This document shows, one piece after another, positions 33,728-42,480 of a stretch of 64,000 nucleotides of DNA. The stretch is taken from contig NZ_JADQDQ010000002.1 in the NCBI RefSeq assembly GCF_015694725.1, positions 124,001 to 188,000 of the forward strand, read 5' to 3'. The position numbers and the translations under genes are program-made. How positions within the stretch are numbered: position 1 is the first letter of the stretch; each line of letters starts with the position of its first letter. The notes under the pieces are model-generated. The model was not told the origin of the DNA. It made no database searches and saw only the letters and a list, made by a program, of their open reading frames with translations. This DNA is from Hymenobacter jeongseonensis (GTDB taxonomy: Bacteria; Bacteroidota; Bacteroidia; Cytophagales; Hymenobacteraceae).

Positions 33728-34573
33728 ATGTCCCACTGGTCCCGTGTCGAAGTCGAAGCAATTGTCACGACCTACTTTGATATGCTGGCGCAGGAGTTGC
33801 GTGGGGAGCCAGTGAATAAGAAAGAAACGAACCGACAACTCATCCGGCTATTGAGCGGGCGCACCTTAAGTTCGGTCGAATTCAAGCACGCCAACATCAG
33901 CGCCGTGTTGTTGGAACTTGGCTATCCCTACGTCGACGGCTACAAGCCCCGTAGCAACTACCAAGAACTGTTGCGGGAGGTAGTGGAATCTCGGCTATCG
34001 GCCAACAAAGGACTTCAGGTGACCGTGAAGAACATCGTGGAACAGTCGGTAATGGTTGCTATTGCACCCCTTGACTTCGACCAAGCTTTCGTTCCGGCAC
34101 CTGCTCGAAAACCAGGAGTTGCGCCAAGTAGCAGGAGCAGCGTGAGTCACCAGCAGCCACGCTTGGGTGTGAACTACCTGGAGCGAGAAGCCAACAACGC
34201 CTCATTAGGCAAAGCAGGCGAACAATTCGTACTGGAAGTGGAACACGCACGATTATGGAAAGCAGGCTATCGCCGCTTGGCCGAACGCATCGAGCACGTT
34301 TCCCAAACCCAAGGCGACGGCTTGGGATACGACGTGCTCTCCTTTGAAGAAACCGGGCAGGAACGGCCGATTGAGGTAAAGACTACCCGGTTTGGCGCCA
34401 TGACGCCGTTCTTCGCCTCCCGCAATGAAGTCAAGGTATCCGGGGTGCTGGACAATTATCAGCTTTACCGGGTGTTTGGATTCGGCAAAGCCCCCAAAGT
34501 GTTTGTGTTATCGGGCGTGCTGGAGAATTCCTGCACTCTGGAGCCGATCCAATACCGGGCCTCGGTGGGTTAG
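33728..34573 (+). CDS. DUF3883-domain protein, PD-(D/E)XK-like
   Basis: 281 aa. An N-terminal domain (WSRVEVEAIVTTYFDML, NKKETNRQLIRLL, SVEFKHANISAVLLELGYPYVDGYKP, about 3-80) typical of these proteins is joined to a C-terminal DUF3883 domain with LGKAGEQFVLEVEHARL near 160, DGLGYDVLSFE near 196 and RPIEVKTT near 212: the Asp...ExK pattern of a restriction-like nuclease. Such proteins are frequent in restriction and defence islands. Whether it cuts DNA and which modification it reads are unknown. Confidence 0.75.
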   Translation: MSHWSRVEVEAIVTTYFDMLAQELRGEPVNKKETNRQLIRLLSGRTLSSVEFKHANISAVLLELGYPYVDGYKPRSNYQELLREVVESRLSANKGLQVTVKNIVEQSVMVAIAPLDFDQAFVPAPARKPGVAPSSRSSVSHQQPRLGVNYLEREANNASLGKAGEQFVLEVEHARLWKAGYRRLAERIEHVSQTQGDGLGYDVLSFEETGQERPIEVKTTRFGAMTPFFASRNEVKVSGVLDNYQLYRVFGFGKAPKVFVLSGVLENSCTLEPIQYRASVG

Positions 34574-34869
34574 GCATGACAGACGCCGTGGAATGGCTCA
34601 CGGCTGTTGCTAGAGCGTCTTGAGAAACTCAGACCAGATGGCCTGCTTGTTGGTAAAATAGGTTCTGGCCGATGTTTTCAGCAGCAAGAAATCAATGCCG
34701 TTTGCGGCGCAAAAGGAGCAATGCAGCGGGCAAGTGACCCCGAGCCAAGCGTACGTTGCCCGTTGTAAAAGAGGTAGCAAACCGACGAGCCGATATCTTT
34801 GAAATGGTTCGTCGGCTGACATGGCCCGATGGTTACCTACCTTAAAGCCTACCAGCAGTAATTGATCAG
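34574..34869. other. Intergenic region, no clear gene
   Basis: About 296 bp. A minus-strand frame (34610-34876) ends in a fairly protein-like GIDFLLLKTSARTYFTN-type stretch but has no recognisable family and overlaps the next gene start; I leave it uncalled. Confidence 0.3.
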
Positions 34870-35451
34870 ATGCCACAGGATCCCGACCTCCTCATTCAAC
34901 AAGTCCAAGCGCAACTCAGTGAGGCCAAAGAGGTCGTTTGTGAATTGGAAATGCAGTTGCAAGCTGCAATGGCACTGAAGTTAAAAAGAGAGCAGGCTTT
35001 AAATAACGTCGAAGCCATTGCCATAGCAATCAAGCAGTACCCGTATGGAAAACTTCGACTGGCCCAGCAGTTGGATTGGTTAGCTCAAACACATCATTCC
35101 ATTACCATCGGCCATTTCTTCGCTGATGATGACACTTACATTACTCGGACGATTCACGTGGAAGCCGACAGTATCTGCTTGACCGTTGAGGATGCGGAAC
35201 GCAATGAAGGCAGCCTGTTCCAGAATTTGATGCTCGTAATGAAAAATGCAAAGCTACTTGATCGAAATCACCTTATGCTCAGCACCATTCGGCGCAAAAA
35301 ATCACTTGAAGGGGCACGAGTATCAGAAGCGTTCCATCGTTCCGGTTATATAGGCATCAATTCAACTGATGGCAAGGAGCAAACAATTTGGCGAGAGCAT
35401 CGGGCAGGGGAAAAAATACGCTTAAACCTTGCAAAAAGCCTAATTAATTGA
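34870..35451 (+). CDS. Hypothetical protein with N-terminal coiled coil
   Basis: 193 aa. The first 55 residues (LLIQQVQAQLSEAKEVVCEL, QLQAAMALKLKREQAL) are heptad-like and probably coiled coil. The rest is mixed alpha/beta (IHVEADSICLTVEDAERNEG, LLDRNHLMLSTIRRKKSLEG) without a catalytic pattern I recognise. It precedes the HNH gene by 60 bp on the same strand. Confidence 0.6.
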   Translation: MPQDPDLLIQQVQAQLSEAKEVVCELEMQLQAAMALKLKREQALNNVEAIAIAIKQYPYGKLRLAQQLDWLAQTHHSITIGHFFADDDTYITRTIHVEADSICLTVEDAERNEGSLFQNLMLVMKNAKLLDRNHLMLSTIRRKKSLEGARVSEAFHRSGYIGINSTDGKEQTIWREHRAGEKIRLNLAKSLIN

Positions 35452-35511
35452 AGTAGAGAGCACACCATTTCAGCGACTTGAACATACCTACCAACCTTTT
35501 CCCGGCTCACC

Positions 35512-36534
35512 TTGAATTTCAGCGAAACAGAATATTGGAACGGGATCATCCTTTATGGCCTAAATGCGGCCACCTATAAGATAGCCTTGGGTAAAACCCT
35601 GCTGGACCTTTCCCAAGCCAATCAAGGCGTTGTGACCTGGCACGCCCTTTCCCAAGCGTACTTCGATAACTACCTCGCCCGGCTTACGTTGGGCCAAGCC
35701 ATGCCCCAGCAGTCCAACCCGGCCCGACTCACTATCATGGAGCGGATCGTGAAGGAGTACCAGCTCGGCAAGCTCACGTATGCCCAGGCCGTGGAAGAAG
35801 TCGGGCTAAGGGCCTTTCACGACGTTATCCCCCGGTTTCAGACCATCGGCACAAACAAGGAAATCGTCAAGGACAAATTCTATCACGCTGATTTCGGTCG
35901 TTCGCTCATCCTAACCGACAACTTATTTCGGATAGCCGAGGGTGACGTAGCCGACTTGCACAGCCAACTAGATAGTCGTTGGGGCCTACTCGAGGGTGCC
36001 TTTCAAATTGCCCACGATCACTCGCACCTAAACAATGACTTGCGGGACGTCTACATCGTGAATGGCTACCAGCGCACAACCCTGACGGCGAACATTCCCT
36101 TTCTCGAAGGCTATCAAGGCAGCACCTGCTTCTACTGCAGCGAGCCCATAGCCAAGGGCGACGTCCACGTCGATCACGTCCTTCCCCGCCAAGTCGTCCA
36201 CCACGACGAGATCTGGAACTTGGTGCTGGTCCACCCGGATTGTAACCTAAGCAAGAGCGACCGGCTGGTGGGCGAGCATTTCGTTCACAAGCTCATTCTG
36301 CGCAACGAGAACATCATGGGCAGCAATCACCCGTGGAAAGCTAAAATCGAGAAGGAGTTAGGCTCCACCCCGACCCAGCGGGCCAAGAGCCTGCGGAAGC
36401 ACTACGATGCGGTGAAGACCATCCTAGGACCGTATTATTGGGGTGGCTCGGCTGGCTACAATCCGCAGACCGACCCCTTCTACCGCAAGCTCATCACTTT
36501 CCTCAACAATGGAAAAACCCTCAGTCTTTCTTAG
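35512..36534 (+). CDS. HNH endonuclease domain protein
   Basis: 340 aa with a TTG start (NFSETEYWNGIILYGLNAATYK). An HNH domain is near residue 205-245: CFYCSEPIAKGDVHVDHVLP and LVLVHPDCNLSKSDR, i.e. two zinc-binding-type Cys positions around the HH/N/N core. The N-terminal 200 residues are helical and unrecognised. The gene overlaps the HIT gene by 26 bp, so the two are coupled. HNH/HIT pairs occur in bacterial defence islands, which fits its setting; target and trigger are unknown. Confidence 0.75.
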   Translation: MNFSETEYWNGIILYGLNAATYKIALGKTLLDLSQANQGVVTWHALSQAYFDNYLARLTLGQAMPQQSNPARLTIMERIVKEYQLGKLTYAQAVEEVGLRAFHDVIPRFQTIGTNKEIVKDKFYHADFGRSLILTDNLFRIAEGDVADLHSQLDSRWGLLEGAFQIAHDHSHLNNDLRDVYIVNGYQRTTLTANIPFLEGYQGSTCFYCSEPIAKGDVHVDHVLPRQVVHHDEIWNLVLVHPDCNLSKSDRLVGEHFVHKLILRNENIMGSNHPWKAKIEKELGSTPTQRAKSLRKHYDAVKTILGPYYWGGSAGYNPQTDPFYRKLITFLNNGKTLSLS

Positions 36535-36883
36535 CATCCCCCAAGAGCGGCACGTCCTAGAAACCGAGCACTTTTTCGTAATCCGGGATGGGTACCCGGT
36601 AAGCCCGGGCCACTCGCTCATCATAACTAAGCAGCTTCGCAACGACTACTTTGCCCTCAGCCCCGAGGAGTTGCAAGAGCTACCGGAAGTCATTCAGTTG
36701 GTGAAGCAAAACATCGAGCAGTCGTACCGGCCTGACGGCTACAACCTCGGCATGAACTGCGGGGAGGCAGCAGGCCAAACTGTCTTTCACTTTCACTGCC
36801 ACATCATCCCTCGTTACGCAGGCGACATGGAAAGCCCACGGGGAGGGGTTCGGCATTGCGTCGCAGGGAAGGGGTACTACTAA
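36509..36883 (+). CDS. HIT-family nucleotide hydrolase/transferase
   Basis: 124 aa from MEKPSVFLSIPQERHV. The HIT signature is QTVFHFHCHIIPRY near 92-105 (His-x-His-x-His), preceded by GYNLGMNCGEAAGQ. HIT proteins cleave dinucleoside polyphosphates or nucleotide-protein linkages. The start lies within the end of the HNH gene (26-bp overlap), and another small gene follows, so it is probably part of the same operon. Substrate not deducible. Confidence 0.85.
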   Translation: MEKPSVFLSIPQERHVLETEHFFVIRDGYPVSPGHSLIITKQLRNDYFALSPEELQELPEVIQLVKQNIEQSYRPDGYNLGMNCGEAAGQTVFHFHCHIIPRYAGDMESPRGGVRHCVAGKGYY

Positions 36884-36910
36884 AAGGCTACTTCTAAATA
36901 GTAAAGCAGA

Positions 36911-37051
36911 ATGGACGGCAAGAGCAGCCCATTCGGAGTTGGTTGGGAGAATCAGGACAGAATCGAGCCTTATATCTCCATCGTCATGAAAGACATCCCC
37001 CAACCTATCAAACGTTGGCGCTATGATGCCGCCAAGAGAACATTTAAATAG
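36911..37051 (+). CDS. 46-aa small protein between HIT and 468-aa genes
   Basis: MDGKSSPFGVGWENQDRIEP opens the frame, which ends KRWRYDAAKRTFK-stop 5 bp before the next ATG. It is too short to classify, but the protein-like composition, short gaps and placement inside an operon-like string support translation. No motif recognised; it could be an antitoxin-sized partner. Confidence 0.4.
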   Translation: MDGKSSPFGVGWENQDRIEPYISIVMKDIPQPIKRWRYDAAKRTFK

Positions 37052-37056
37052 TAATC

Positions 37057-38463
37057 ATGGCGGAAACACCTAACTCTGAAATCAACGACGGCAAGTTGCT
37101 CGTGCTACACCAAGACAGCAAAGGGGTAGTACAAGTCGGCCATGTGGCGTACAGTAATCCACTTGAGAATGAACTAGAGTTGGTAAGGCAGTTATGCGAT
37201 AGCGAGCATACCACGCTGGACCGCTTGAAAGATCATCTAGCCAGAACTAGGACTTTCGACCAACTCGTAAGGGCCAAAGAATATAGATACTGCATTGAAT
37301 TGAATGCAGCTTACCAGAGCTTTCAGATTAAGCTTGACCAGGGTTTATCATTCATTAAATTGATGCATAACATTATTAAATCGAAAAAGAAGAGCACAAA
37401 ACCTGGTGAATACTACGACCCTACCGACGATGTTGAAAATTGCAAAAAATATATCAAAGAGCTTTACACAAAATGGTGCAAAGCTTATGCAATTGAACTG
37501 GCGTACGAAAGTTGCAAAAGAAATCAGAACATTTTAGCGTACTCGCACCGTATCTGTGGCTGGTCTAACCCGGTACACAGGCTAACACCAAATTTTACGG
37601 TTGAAGTAAAGACCAACTTTGGTTATGGCGGGGCCAGCTACTTCTTTACGAAGCTCACATTCAAGGATGTGGAAATTATACCCTTTTCTGAGTGGGTGCA
37701 GTACGCCATTGCGAGGGTGACAGAGATTGTCAGATATTCTAAATGCTACGAGCTCGAAAACAGATACTGGCGCAATGCGCTATTATACTGCCGAGATGCC
37801 TGCAACCTGTCGCTTACAGACGAGGAACAGTTTATCTCCAAGTACATCATCGACGAGTGCGATATAATGGTGAAGGAACTGGAAGAAATGGTCGTCAGCG
37901 ATGAACTGCTGGTAATTAGCCGAAAGGAGCCACACAAAGGACGCTTTAAGCTTGACAAAGCTGGCCACTACCTAGTTGAGTACAAAGGCGAGAAAATCAG
38001 CGGTGCACTAGACCTAATAACCAAAATTCTAGCGTTTGACAAAATCGCTTCTGTCAGTAATTTCATTACCCGCATTGAGCAGGCTAACAAAAAAATACAG
38101 CCAATACTGGTCAACGAGCTTCTCGCATTAGTCACTAAAATTCAGGAAGCAAATGCGACGATGGCATTGCTACAGCCCGATTTTTTAGCCTACTTAGGTA
38201 AAAACAAAGAGTATATCAACGAAAAGCAAGCGTTGCGGGAGCTTCTGGCGCAACAACAAGGCGTACCGTCTTATAAACTGGAACAAGACCATGTGGACAT
38301 AGCTTTTCATGACAAATTTCCTGAATACAGGCCATTTGAGAAGGATTTCAAAGCTGTCAGTGAACGATACCACCAGTTGACCGACCACATCAAAAATTTG
38401 AATCGGGTACTCGATAGTATCTCGAACTACAAAGACAGAATCGACACTTACTTCTGTAAATAA
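37057..38463 (+). CDS. Large hypothetical protein, helical/coiled coil
   Basis: 468 aa. Helical repeats dominate (about 45-160 and 325-465). A central segment FTVEVKTNFGYGGASYFFTK near 180-205 followed by FSEWVQYAIARVTEIVRYSK looks like the conserved core of the family. No nuclease, ATPase or membrane motif is seen. It is last in the HNH/HIT/46-aa string and probably belongs to it. I do not recognise a function. Confidence 0.65.
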   Translation: MAETPNSEINDGKLLVLHQDSKGVVQVGHVAYSNPLENELELVRQLCDSEHTTLDRLKDHLARTRTFDQLVRAKEYRYCIELNAAYQSFQIKLDQGLSFIKLMHNIIKSKKKSTKPGEYYDPTDDVENCKKYIKELYTKWCKAYAIELAYESCKRNQNILAYSHRICGWSNPVHRLTPNFTVEVKTNFGYGGASYFFTKLTFKDVEIIPFSEWVQYAIARVTEIVRYSKCYELENRYWRNALLYCRDACNLSLTDEEQFISKYIIDECDIMVKELEEMVVSDELLVISRKEPHKGRFKLDKAGHYLVEYKGEKISGALDLITKILAFDKIASVSNFITRIEQANKKIQPILVNELLALVTKIQEANATMALLQPDFLAYLGKNKEYINEKQALRELLAQQQGVPSYKLEQDHVDIAFHDKFPEYRPFEKDFKAVSERYHQLTDHIKNLNRVLDSISNYKDRIDTYFCK

Positions 38464-38605
38464 CCAGCAGCGAAAAAGTGTGGTGATCTAGCAATGATGG
38501 GCAGAAGAAGTACGTACATTTTATAGTGGTGATGCCAGCACCATGTATCGACACCTTCGGGAAACGACAACTTTTGCCGCCATTTCAGCAATAACCCCGC
38601 TTCAC

Positions 38606-39271
38606 TTAATTATTGAAGTCCAGCGGTATAGCTTCGATAATTACCTTGGCCCACGCTTGGTACTTGTAGCCGAAGCTTCCCGACGGGTGGTTGACGCAGA
38701 CGATTTTCAGGCGGTAATCACCGTGCCGCAAATTGATAACCAGCGGACGCTTTTTGAAGTCCCCTGAGTCGTACTGCCACCCGGTGGTTTTGGTGGCCAG
38801 CAAATGTCCTAATCGCCCAATGCCCGCAATTCCCAGCCGGATGCACACTTGTGGCTGGATGATTTTGGCCACGTCAAGCAACACCTGCCACCCCAGATCA
38901 AAATCCTCCACAGTGGGACGAATCTTGCGAGAAGCCATTGGTTGCTGCACCAAGTTTAGATAGCTGACGGACGTCCACACCCGTTCCCGCTCGGCAAAGC
39001 TGCTGGTGGGTTGAGCAAGCAGGGTGCTTTCGGTATTGCGGAAAAACCTCGACTTGGCAAACTTGGCCTGGAAGGAATTCAGCCCGTGATTTTCCACCAG
39101 CTTTCGGGTGGCGTCTTTTTGTGAAAGCCAGCCGTCGCCATCCTCGTAGAAGCTTTCTCCGACCAGCAACACACCGGTTTGAGGAAACTTTTCACCAATC
39201 CACGGGAGCCAGTTTAGGCCTGAAACAGTAGAGAGGCTATCATCGAAGCTGGTGATTTGCTTGTCGGTCAT
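38606..39271 (-). CDS. Uracil-DNA-glycosylase-superfamily-like protein
   Basis: 221 aa from MTDKQITSFDD. The N-terminus WLPWIGEKFPQTGVLLVGES and the C-terminal CVNHPSGSFGYKYQAW are reminiscent of the two conserved loops of UDG-fold enzymes (GE...E and HPS). The usual GxxPG water-activating loop is changed (GESFYEDG), so activity on uracil is doubtful. It is convergent with the 468-aa gene and is the last gene before the right island end. Confidence 0.45.
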   Translation of the reverse strand: MTDKQITSFDDSLSTVSGLNWLPWIGEKFPQTGVLLVGESFYEDGDGWLSQKDATRKLVENHGLNSFQAKFAKSRFFRNTESTLLAQPTSSFAERERVWTSVSYLNLVQQPMASRKIRPTVEDFDLGWQVLLDVAKIIQPQVCIRLGIAGIGRLGHLLATKTTGWQYDSGDFKKRPLVINLRHGDYRLKIVCVNHPSGSFGYKYQAWAKVIIEAIPLDFNN

Positions 39272-39568
39272 AAGGGCGTTGATAAGTGGGCACCAAGGTA
39301 GGCCCTCTTGATCAAAGCCCAACAATAAAGAAAAACCCACTCCACGCAGATGGGCTGCTTCTGTTACGACCAACCCGAAACAGTGTGATTTGAGCGCCCC
39401 TGCCGCATTCGGATCTTTTAACCAGCAGAGTAGCTGTCTTAATCACCCGGACCCAGCAGGTAAGCCGAATAGCTAGCAGAACCGAGAAATTGGACGAAAC
39501 CAGCAGGCCTGAAGAGCTCATAGTAGGGACGGGCCAGCATCAGCTTGGCGCAAAACCTAACGAACATG

Positions 39569-39607
39569 AAAAAGCCCCTGTAAGTACTTGACTTAGAGGG
39601 GCTTTTG
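39569..39607. terminator. tRNA-Lys terminator hairpin
   Basis: AAAAGCCCCT ... AGGGGCTTTT stem following the tRNA on the minus strand; its right arm lies in the island repeat. Confidence 0.75.
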
Positions 39608-39642
39608 CTGTGATCCCGCTGGGATTCGAACCCAGGACCCGT
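39598..39642. repeat. attR-like 45-bp direct repeat
   Basis: Identical to 23301-23345. Here it forms the 3' part of the intact tRNA-Lys, showing that the island brought a replacement 3' end that rebuilds the tRNA. Confidence 0.9.
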
Positions 39643-39683
39643 ACATTAAAAGTGTACTGCTCTACCAGCTGAGCTACAGAATC
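39611..39683 (-). tRNA. tRNA-Lys(TTT)
   Basis: 73 nt on the minus strand. Acceptor GATTCTG pairs with CGGGATC, D-arm is GCTC-AGCTGGTA-GAGC, anticodon arm GTACA-CTTTTAA-TGTAC gives anticodon TTT, and T-arm is CTGGG-TTCGAAT-CCCAG. CCA is not encoded. It is the integration target of the adjoining island. Confidence 0.95.
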
Positions 39684-39758
39684 GGTACCTTGCACTTCAC
39701 AAGGGCGATACCCTGTTTGTGGGCACAAAAGTACAAGCACCTCCCGGATTACACAACC

Positions 39759-40526
39759 TTGATTCAAAAAAAAGTCTCTTCTCTTTCTCTATGGCCCGTT
39801 TTGCTGGCATTAATCCTCCTGCCTATCTGCGGGTTGGGTGCAAATCTGCCCCAAAATAAATTATTGAAAGATTCTGTTTTTAGTGCTCCCGCGGCTTTGC
39901 AACAGGCCGATTCGCTGTTTGCGAAGGGGAAATATGCGGCCGCCGTGCCTGCCTACAAGCACCAAGTGTGGCAGCAGCGCCGGGCTTCGCCGGCGCTGCT
40001 GCTGAAAATGGCCTATGCCCAGCAACAGCTCGGCCACTACCCGGCTGCGCTCCTTTACCTGAGCTTGGCCCAGGCCCGTGAGCCACGCGTGCGCACTTGG
40101 CGGCAGTTGGCCTCCCTGGCGGCCCAGCACCGGCTGGTGGGCTACCCCATCACGTGGCAGCAGGAACTGCGGGTGCAGGCCCAGCGCTACTACTACCCCG
40201 GCCTGCAGCTGTTGCTGGGCGGGGCACTGGTGAGCGCCATCTGGCTGCTGTGGCGCCGCAGCCCGCGCGGGGCGTGGGTGGGCTACGCTGTTTACGTGGG
40301 GGCGCTGGGGGCTTACCTGCACTTCCTGCGGCCGAAGCCGGCAGGGCTGGTGGCTCGGACGGGAACGGCGCTTATGGCGGGCCCCAGCGCCGGCGCCGCG
40401 TGGCTGAGCACCGCCGCCATCGGTGACCGCCTGCTGGTGCTGGGGCGCCAGGATATCTGGTACCGGGTGCAATGGCAGCAGCGGGTAGCGTTTGTGCGCG
40501 AAGCCGATTTGCTGGTGGTGGAATAA
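39759..40526 (+). CDS. TPR and SH3-like membrane protein
   Basis: About 255 aa. An N-terminal hydrophobic helix (SLWPVLLALILLPICGLGAN) is followed by a TPR-like stretch (ALQQADSLFAKGKYAAAVPAYKHQ and LLLKMAYAQQQLGHYPAALLYL, about 45-110), two central transmembrane helices (about 150-195) and a C-terminal SH3-like tail (IGDRLLVLGRQDIWYRVQW). This plan resembles BatE-type proteins. An in-frame ATG at 39690 is almost within the tRNA promoter; the TTG at 39759, directly before the signal helix, is more credible. Confidence 0.65.
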   Translation: MIQKKVSSLSLWPVLLALILLPICGLGANLPQNKLLKDSVFSAPAALQQADSLFAKGKYAAAVPAYKHQVWQQRRASPALLLKMAYAQQQLGHYPAALLYLSLAQAREPRVRTWRQLASLAAQHRLVGYPITWQQELRVQAQRYYYPGLQLLLGGALVSAIWLLWRRSPRGAWVGYAVYVGALGAYLHFLRPKPAGLVARTGTALMAGPSAGAAWLSTAAIGDRLLVLGRQDIWYRVQWQQRVAFVREADLLVVE

Positions 40527-40666
40527 TAGTGAACCGGCCAGTGGATGTTTTTGACTGCGCAAAGAGCTTAGGTGGTGGTGGTGATGCCATAAATCCAGCG
40601 CCTTTGCATGTCACCAAATCAGCATTTCACGCCTCTATGTCATTATCGACGGGTACTTTTGCCGGT

Positions 40667-41491
40667 ATGTCTGCTTCCCTAACCCTTACTGGCCTGTACC
40701 TCTACCCCGTCAAATCCCTGGGTGGGTATGCCGTGACCGAGGCCGAGGTGACGCCTCGGGGCCTTCGGCACGACCGCCGCTGGCTGCTGGTAGACGAGCG
40801 CAACCGATTCATGACCCAACGGCAGCTGCCCGAATTGGCGTTGCTGACGGTGGCCCCGGCCTACAACGGCTTTCTGATTACCCACCGCCAGCGGCCCGAT
40901 TTGCTGCCGCTCTTCATTCCCTTCGAAGCCACGCCGGAGCGCACGCTCTTCGTCACCATTTGGGATGACATGGCCTGGGCTTGGCGCGGCACGCCGCAGG
41001 CCGACGAATGGCTGGCGGAAGCCCTGGGGCGGCCCTGCAAGCTGGTGTACATGTCCGACATGGTGCGGCGCGACGTGGAGCCCGACCTGAACCCCGAAGG
41101 CCAGCTGGTGAGCTTCGCCGACGGCTACCCCTTCCTGCTCATTGGCGAAGCCGCGCTGGCAGATTTGAATACCCGCCTCACGCAGCCCGTGCCCATGAAC
41201 CGCTTTCGGCCCAACCTGGTGTTTGGGGGTGGGGAGCCGTACGAAGACGATACCTGGGAGAACTTCCAGATTGGCCCCGTGCCCTTTCGGGCCGTGCGCG
41301 GCTGCGGCCGCTGCGTGCTGACCACCATTGACCAGCAAACGGCCACCAAAAGCCCTCTCGGCGACCCGCTGCGTACGCTGGCTACGTACCGGCAGGTAGA
41401 AAACAGCGTCATGTTCGGGCAGAACGTGACCGGGGGCGGTGTAGGGCGGCTGCGCGTGGGCGATGTGGTGACGGTGCTCAGCCGCAAGTAA
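40667..41491 (+). CDS. MOSC-domain protein
   Basis: 274 aa from MSASLTLTGLYLYPVKSLGG; ATGs at 40637 and further up are possible. It has the MOSC N-terminal beta-barrel (PVKSLGGYAVTEAEV, GLRHDRRWLLVDERNRFMTQ) and a C-terminal MOSC domain with MNRFRPNLVFGGGEPYEDD and the conserved Cys in VRGCGRCVLTTIDQQT near 215. Related proteins handle sulfur carried by molybdenum cofactor or reduce N-hydroxylated compounds. Specific substrate unknown; probably cytosolic. Confidence 0.85.
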   Translation: MSASLTLTGLYLYPVKSLGGYAVTEAEVTPRGLRHDRRWLLVDERNRFMTQRQLPELALLTVAPAYNGFLITHRQRPDLLPLFIPFEATPERTLFVTIWDDMAWAWRGTPQADEWLAEALGRPCKLVYMSDMVRRDVEPDLNPEGQLVSFADGYPFLLIGEAALADLNTRLTQPVPMNRFRPNLVFGGGEPYEDDTWENFQIGPVPFRAVRGCGRCVLTTIDQQTATKSPLGDPLRTLATYRQVENSVMFGQNVTGGGVGRLRVGDVVTVLSRK

Positions 41492-41571
41492 GCCATCGGG
41501 CAGAGGCGGGCGGCAACTTGGGCAGCGGGAACAGCGTTCTGCTTTCCCGAGTTATAAGCCCGCTTATTTGA

Positions 41572-42249
41572 ATGGAACTTGATTTTCTGCTGCACTTTCT
41601 GGCTCGCCTTGCGGCCAACAACAACACGGAATGGATGGCGGCCCACCGCCCCGACTACCAACGCGCCCGCGCCGCATGCATTGAGTTGGTGCAGCAGGTC
41701 CTAGCCCAGGCCGCGACCACCGACCCCGACCTGGCCGACCTGACCACGGCAGACGTCATGTTTCGGCTCCACAAAAACGACCGGGCCCACCGCGACCCCG
41801 AGCCTTACAAGCGCCGCATGGGGGCGGGCCTGAAGCTGGGCGGCCGCCACGCGCCCCGGGCGGGCTATTTCCTGGCCATACAGCCCGACGGGCGCAGTTG
41901 GTTGGGGGTGGGCACCTTCCACCCTATCCCGGCGATGCTGGCGGCCATCCGGCAGGAAATTCATTACAACGCCGACGAATTTCATCGGCGCCGACAGTCA
42001 CCAGAATTACTGGCGCACTTCCCTGAAGGAATTGATACAACTGGCCCGCAACTGACGCGCCCGCCCCGAGGCTACTCAGCCGATGACCCGGACTTGGCTT
42101 GGCTGCGCCTAAAAACCTACGGCGCAGGCCGCTTTTACACCGATGCCGAGGTACTGGCCCCATATTTTGTAGCGAAGATTGTGGCGGGCATTGCCGCGGC
42201 TCGGCCGCTGGTGGACTTTTTTAACGAAGCACTTCCGAGTGCGGAATAG
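41572..42249 (+). CDS. DUF2461-family protein
   Basis: 225 aa, matching the TIGR02453/DUF2461 family: LDFLLHFLARLAANNNTEWM at the start, MFRLHKNDRAHRDPEPYKRR near 63-82 (the family DxxPYK motif), GYFLAIQPDGRSWLGVGTF, and a C-terminal helix. No function is established. It is followed directly by the MITE-like repeat. Confidence 0.85.
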   Translation: MELDFLLHFLARLAANNNTEWMAAHRPDYQRARAACIELVQQVLAQAATTDPDLADLTTADVMFRLHKNDRAHRDPEPYKRRMGAGLKLGGRHAPRAGYFLAIQPDGRSWLGVGTFHPIPAMLAAIRQEIHYNADEFHRRRQSPELLAHFPEGIDTTGPQLTRPPRGYSADDPDLAWLRLKTYGAGRFYTDAEVLAPYFVAKIVAGIAAARPLVDFFNEALPSAE

Positions 42250-42265
42250 GTAATGTGTCAAAAAG

Positions 42266-42458
42266 AACGGTCCTGCTCATCTGGCGTCCGCGCAGCCGAA
42301 GCATCTCTACTGACTCGTCTGTCATCCTGAGCAGCGCGAAGGACCTTCTCACGTTGGCACCAATCGTTCGGCTGTGATAAGATGCTTCCTTCGTCAGCAT
42401 GACAAGTGGCCCGGGAGAGATGCTTCGGCTGCGCGGACGCCAGATGAGCAGGACCGTT
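42266..42458. repeat. 193-bp MITE-like element with perfect 43-bp inverted arms
   Basis: Left arm starts AACGGTCCTGCTCATCTGGC, right arm ends GCCAGATGAGCAGGACCGTT; 43/43 positions pair. The interior has GTCATCCTGAGCAGCGCGAA and CAGCATGAC-like segments related to the shorter repeats elsewhere in the window. No transposase is encoded. It separates the convergent DUF2461 and deoxynucleoside kinase genes. Confidence 0.8.
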
Positions 42459-42480
42459 AAACAGAGGCAAATACGGGCGG

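Larger units (their letters stand above)
23301..39642. mobile_element. 16.3-kb genomic island integrated in tRNA-Lys (defence island with replication-like module)
   Basis: Bounded by identical 45-bp direct repeats at 23301-23345 and 39598-39642. The right copy is part of an intact tRNA-Lys, the left copy is only its duplicated 3' end. A tyrosine recombinase lies 158 bp inside the left end. The cargo is a TIR protein, HNH proteins, an ABC-3C system, a DUF3883 protein, a polymerase-like gene with iterons, and hypothetical genes. The 26.4-30.6 kb part is visibly AT-richer than the chromosome around it, a sign of transfer. Confidence 0.9.

Noticed and set aside
34610..34876. 88-codon minus-strand frame with a protein-like C-terminal stretch
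   Set aside because: No family recognised, overlaps the next gene start, low support; possibly a fragment of a lost gene.
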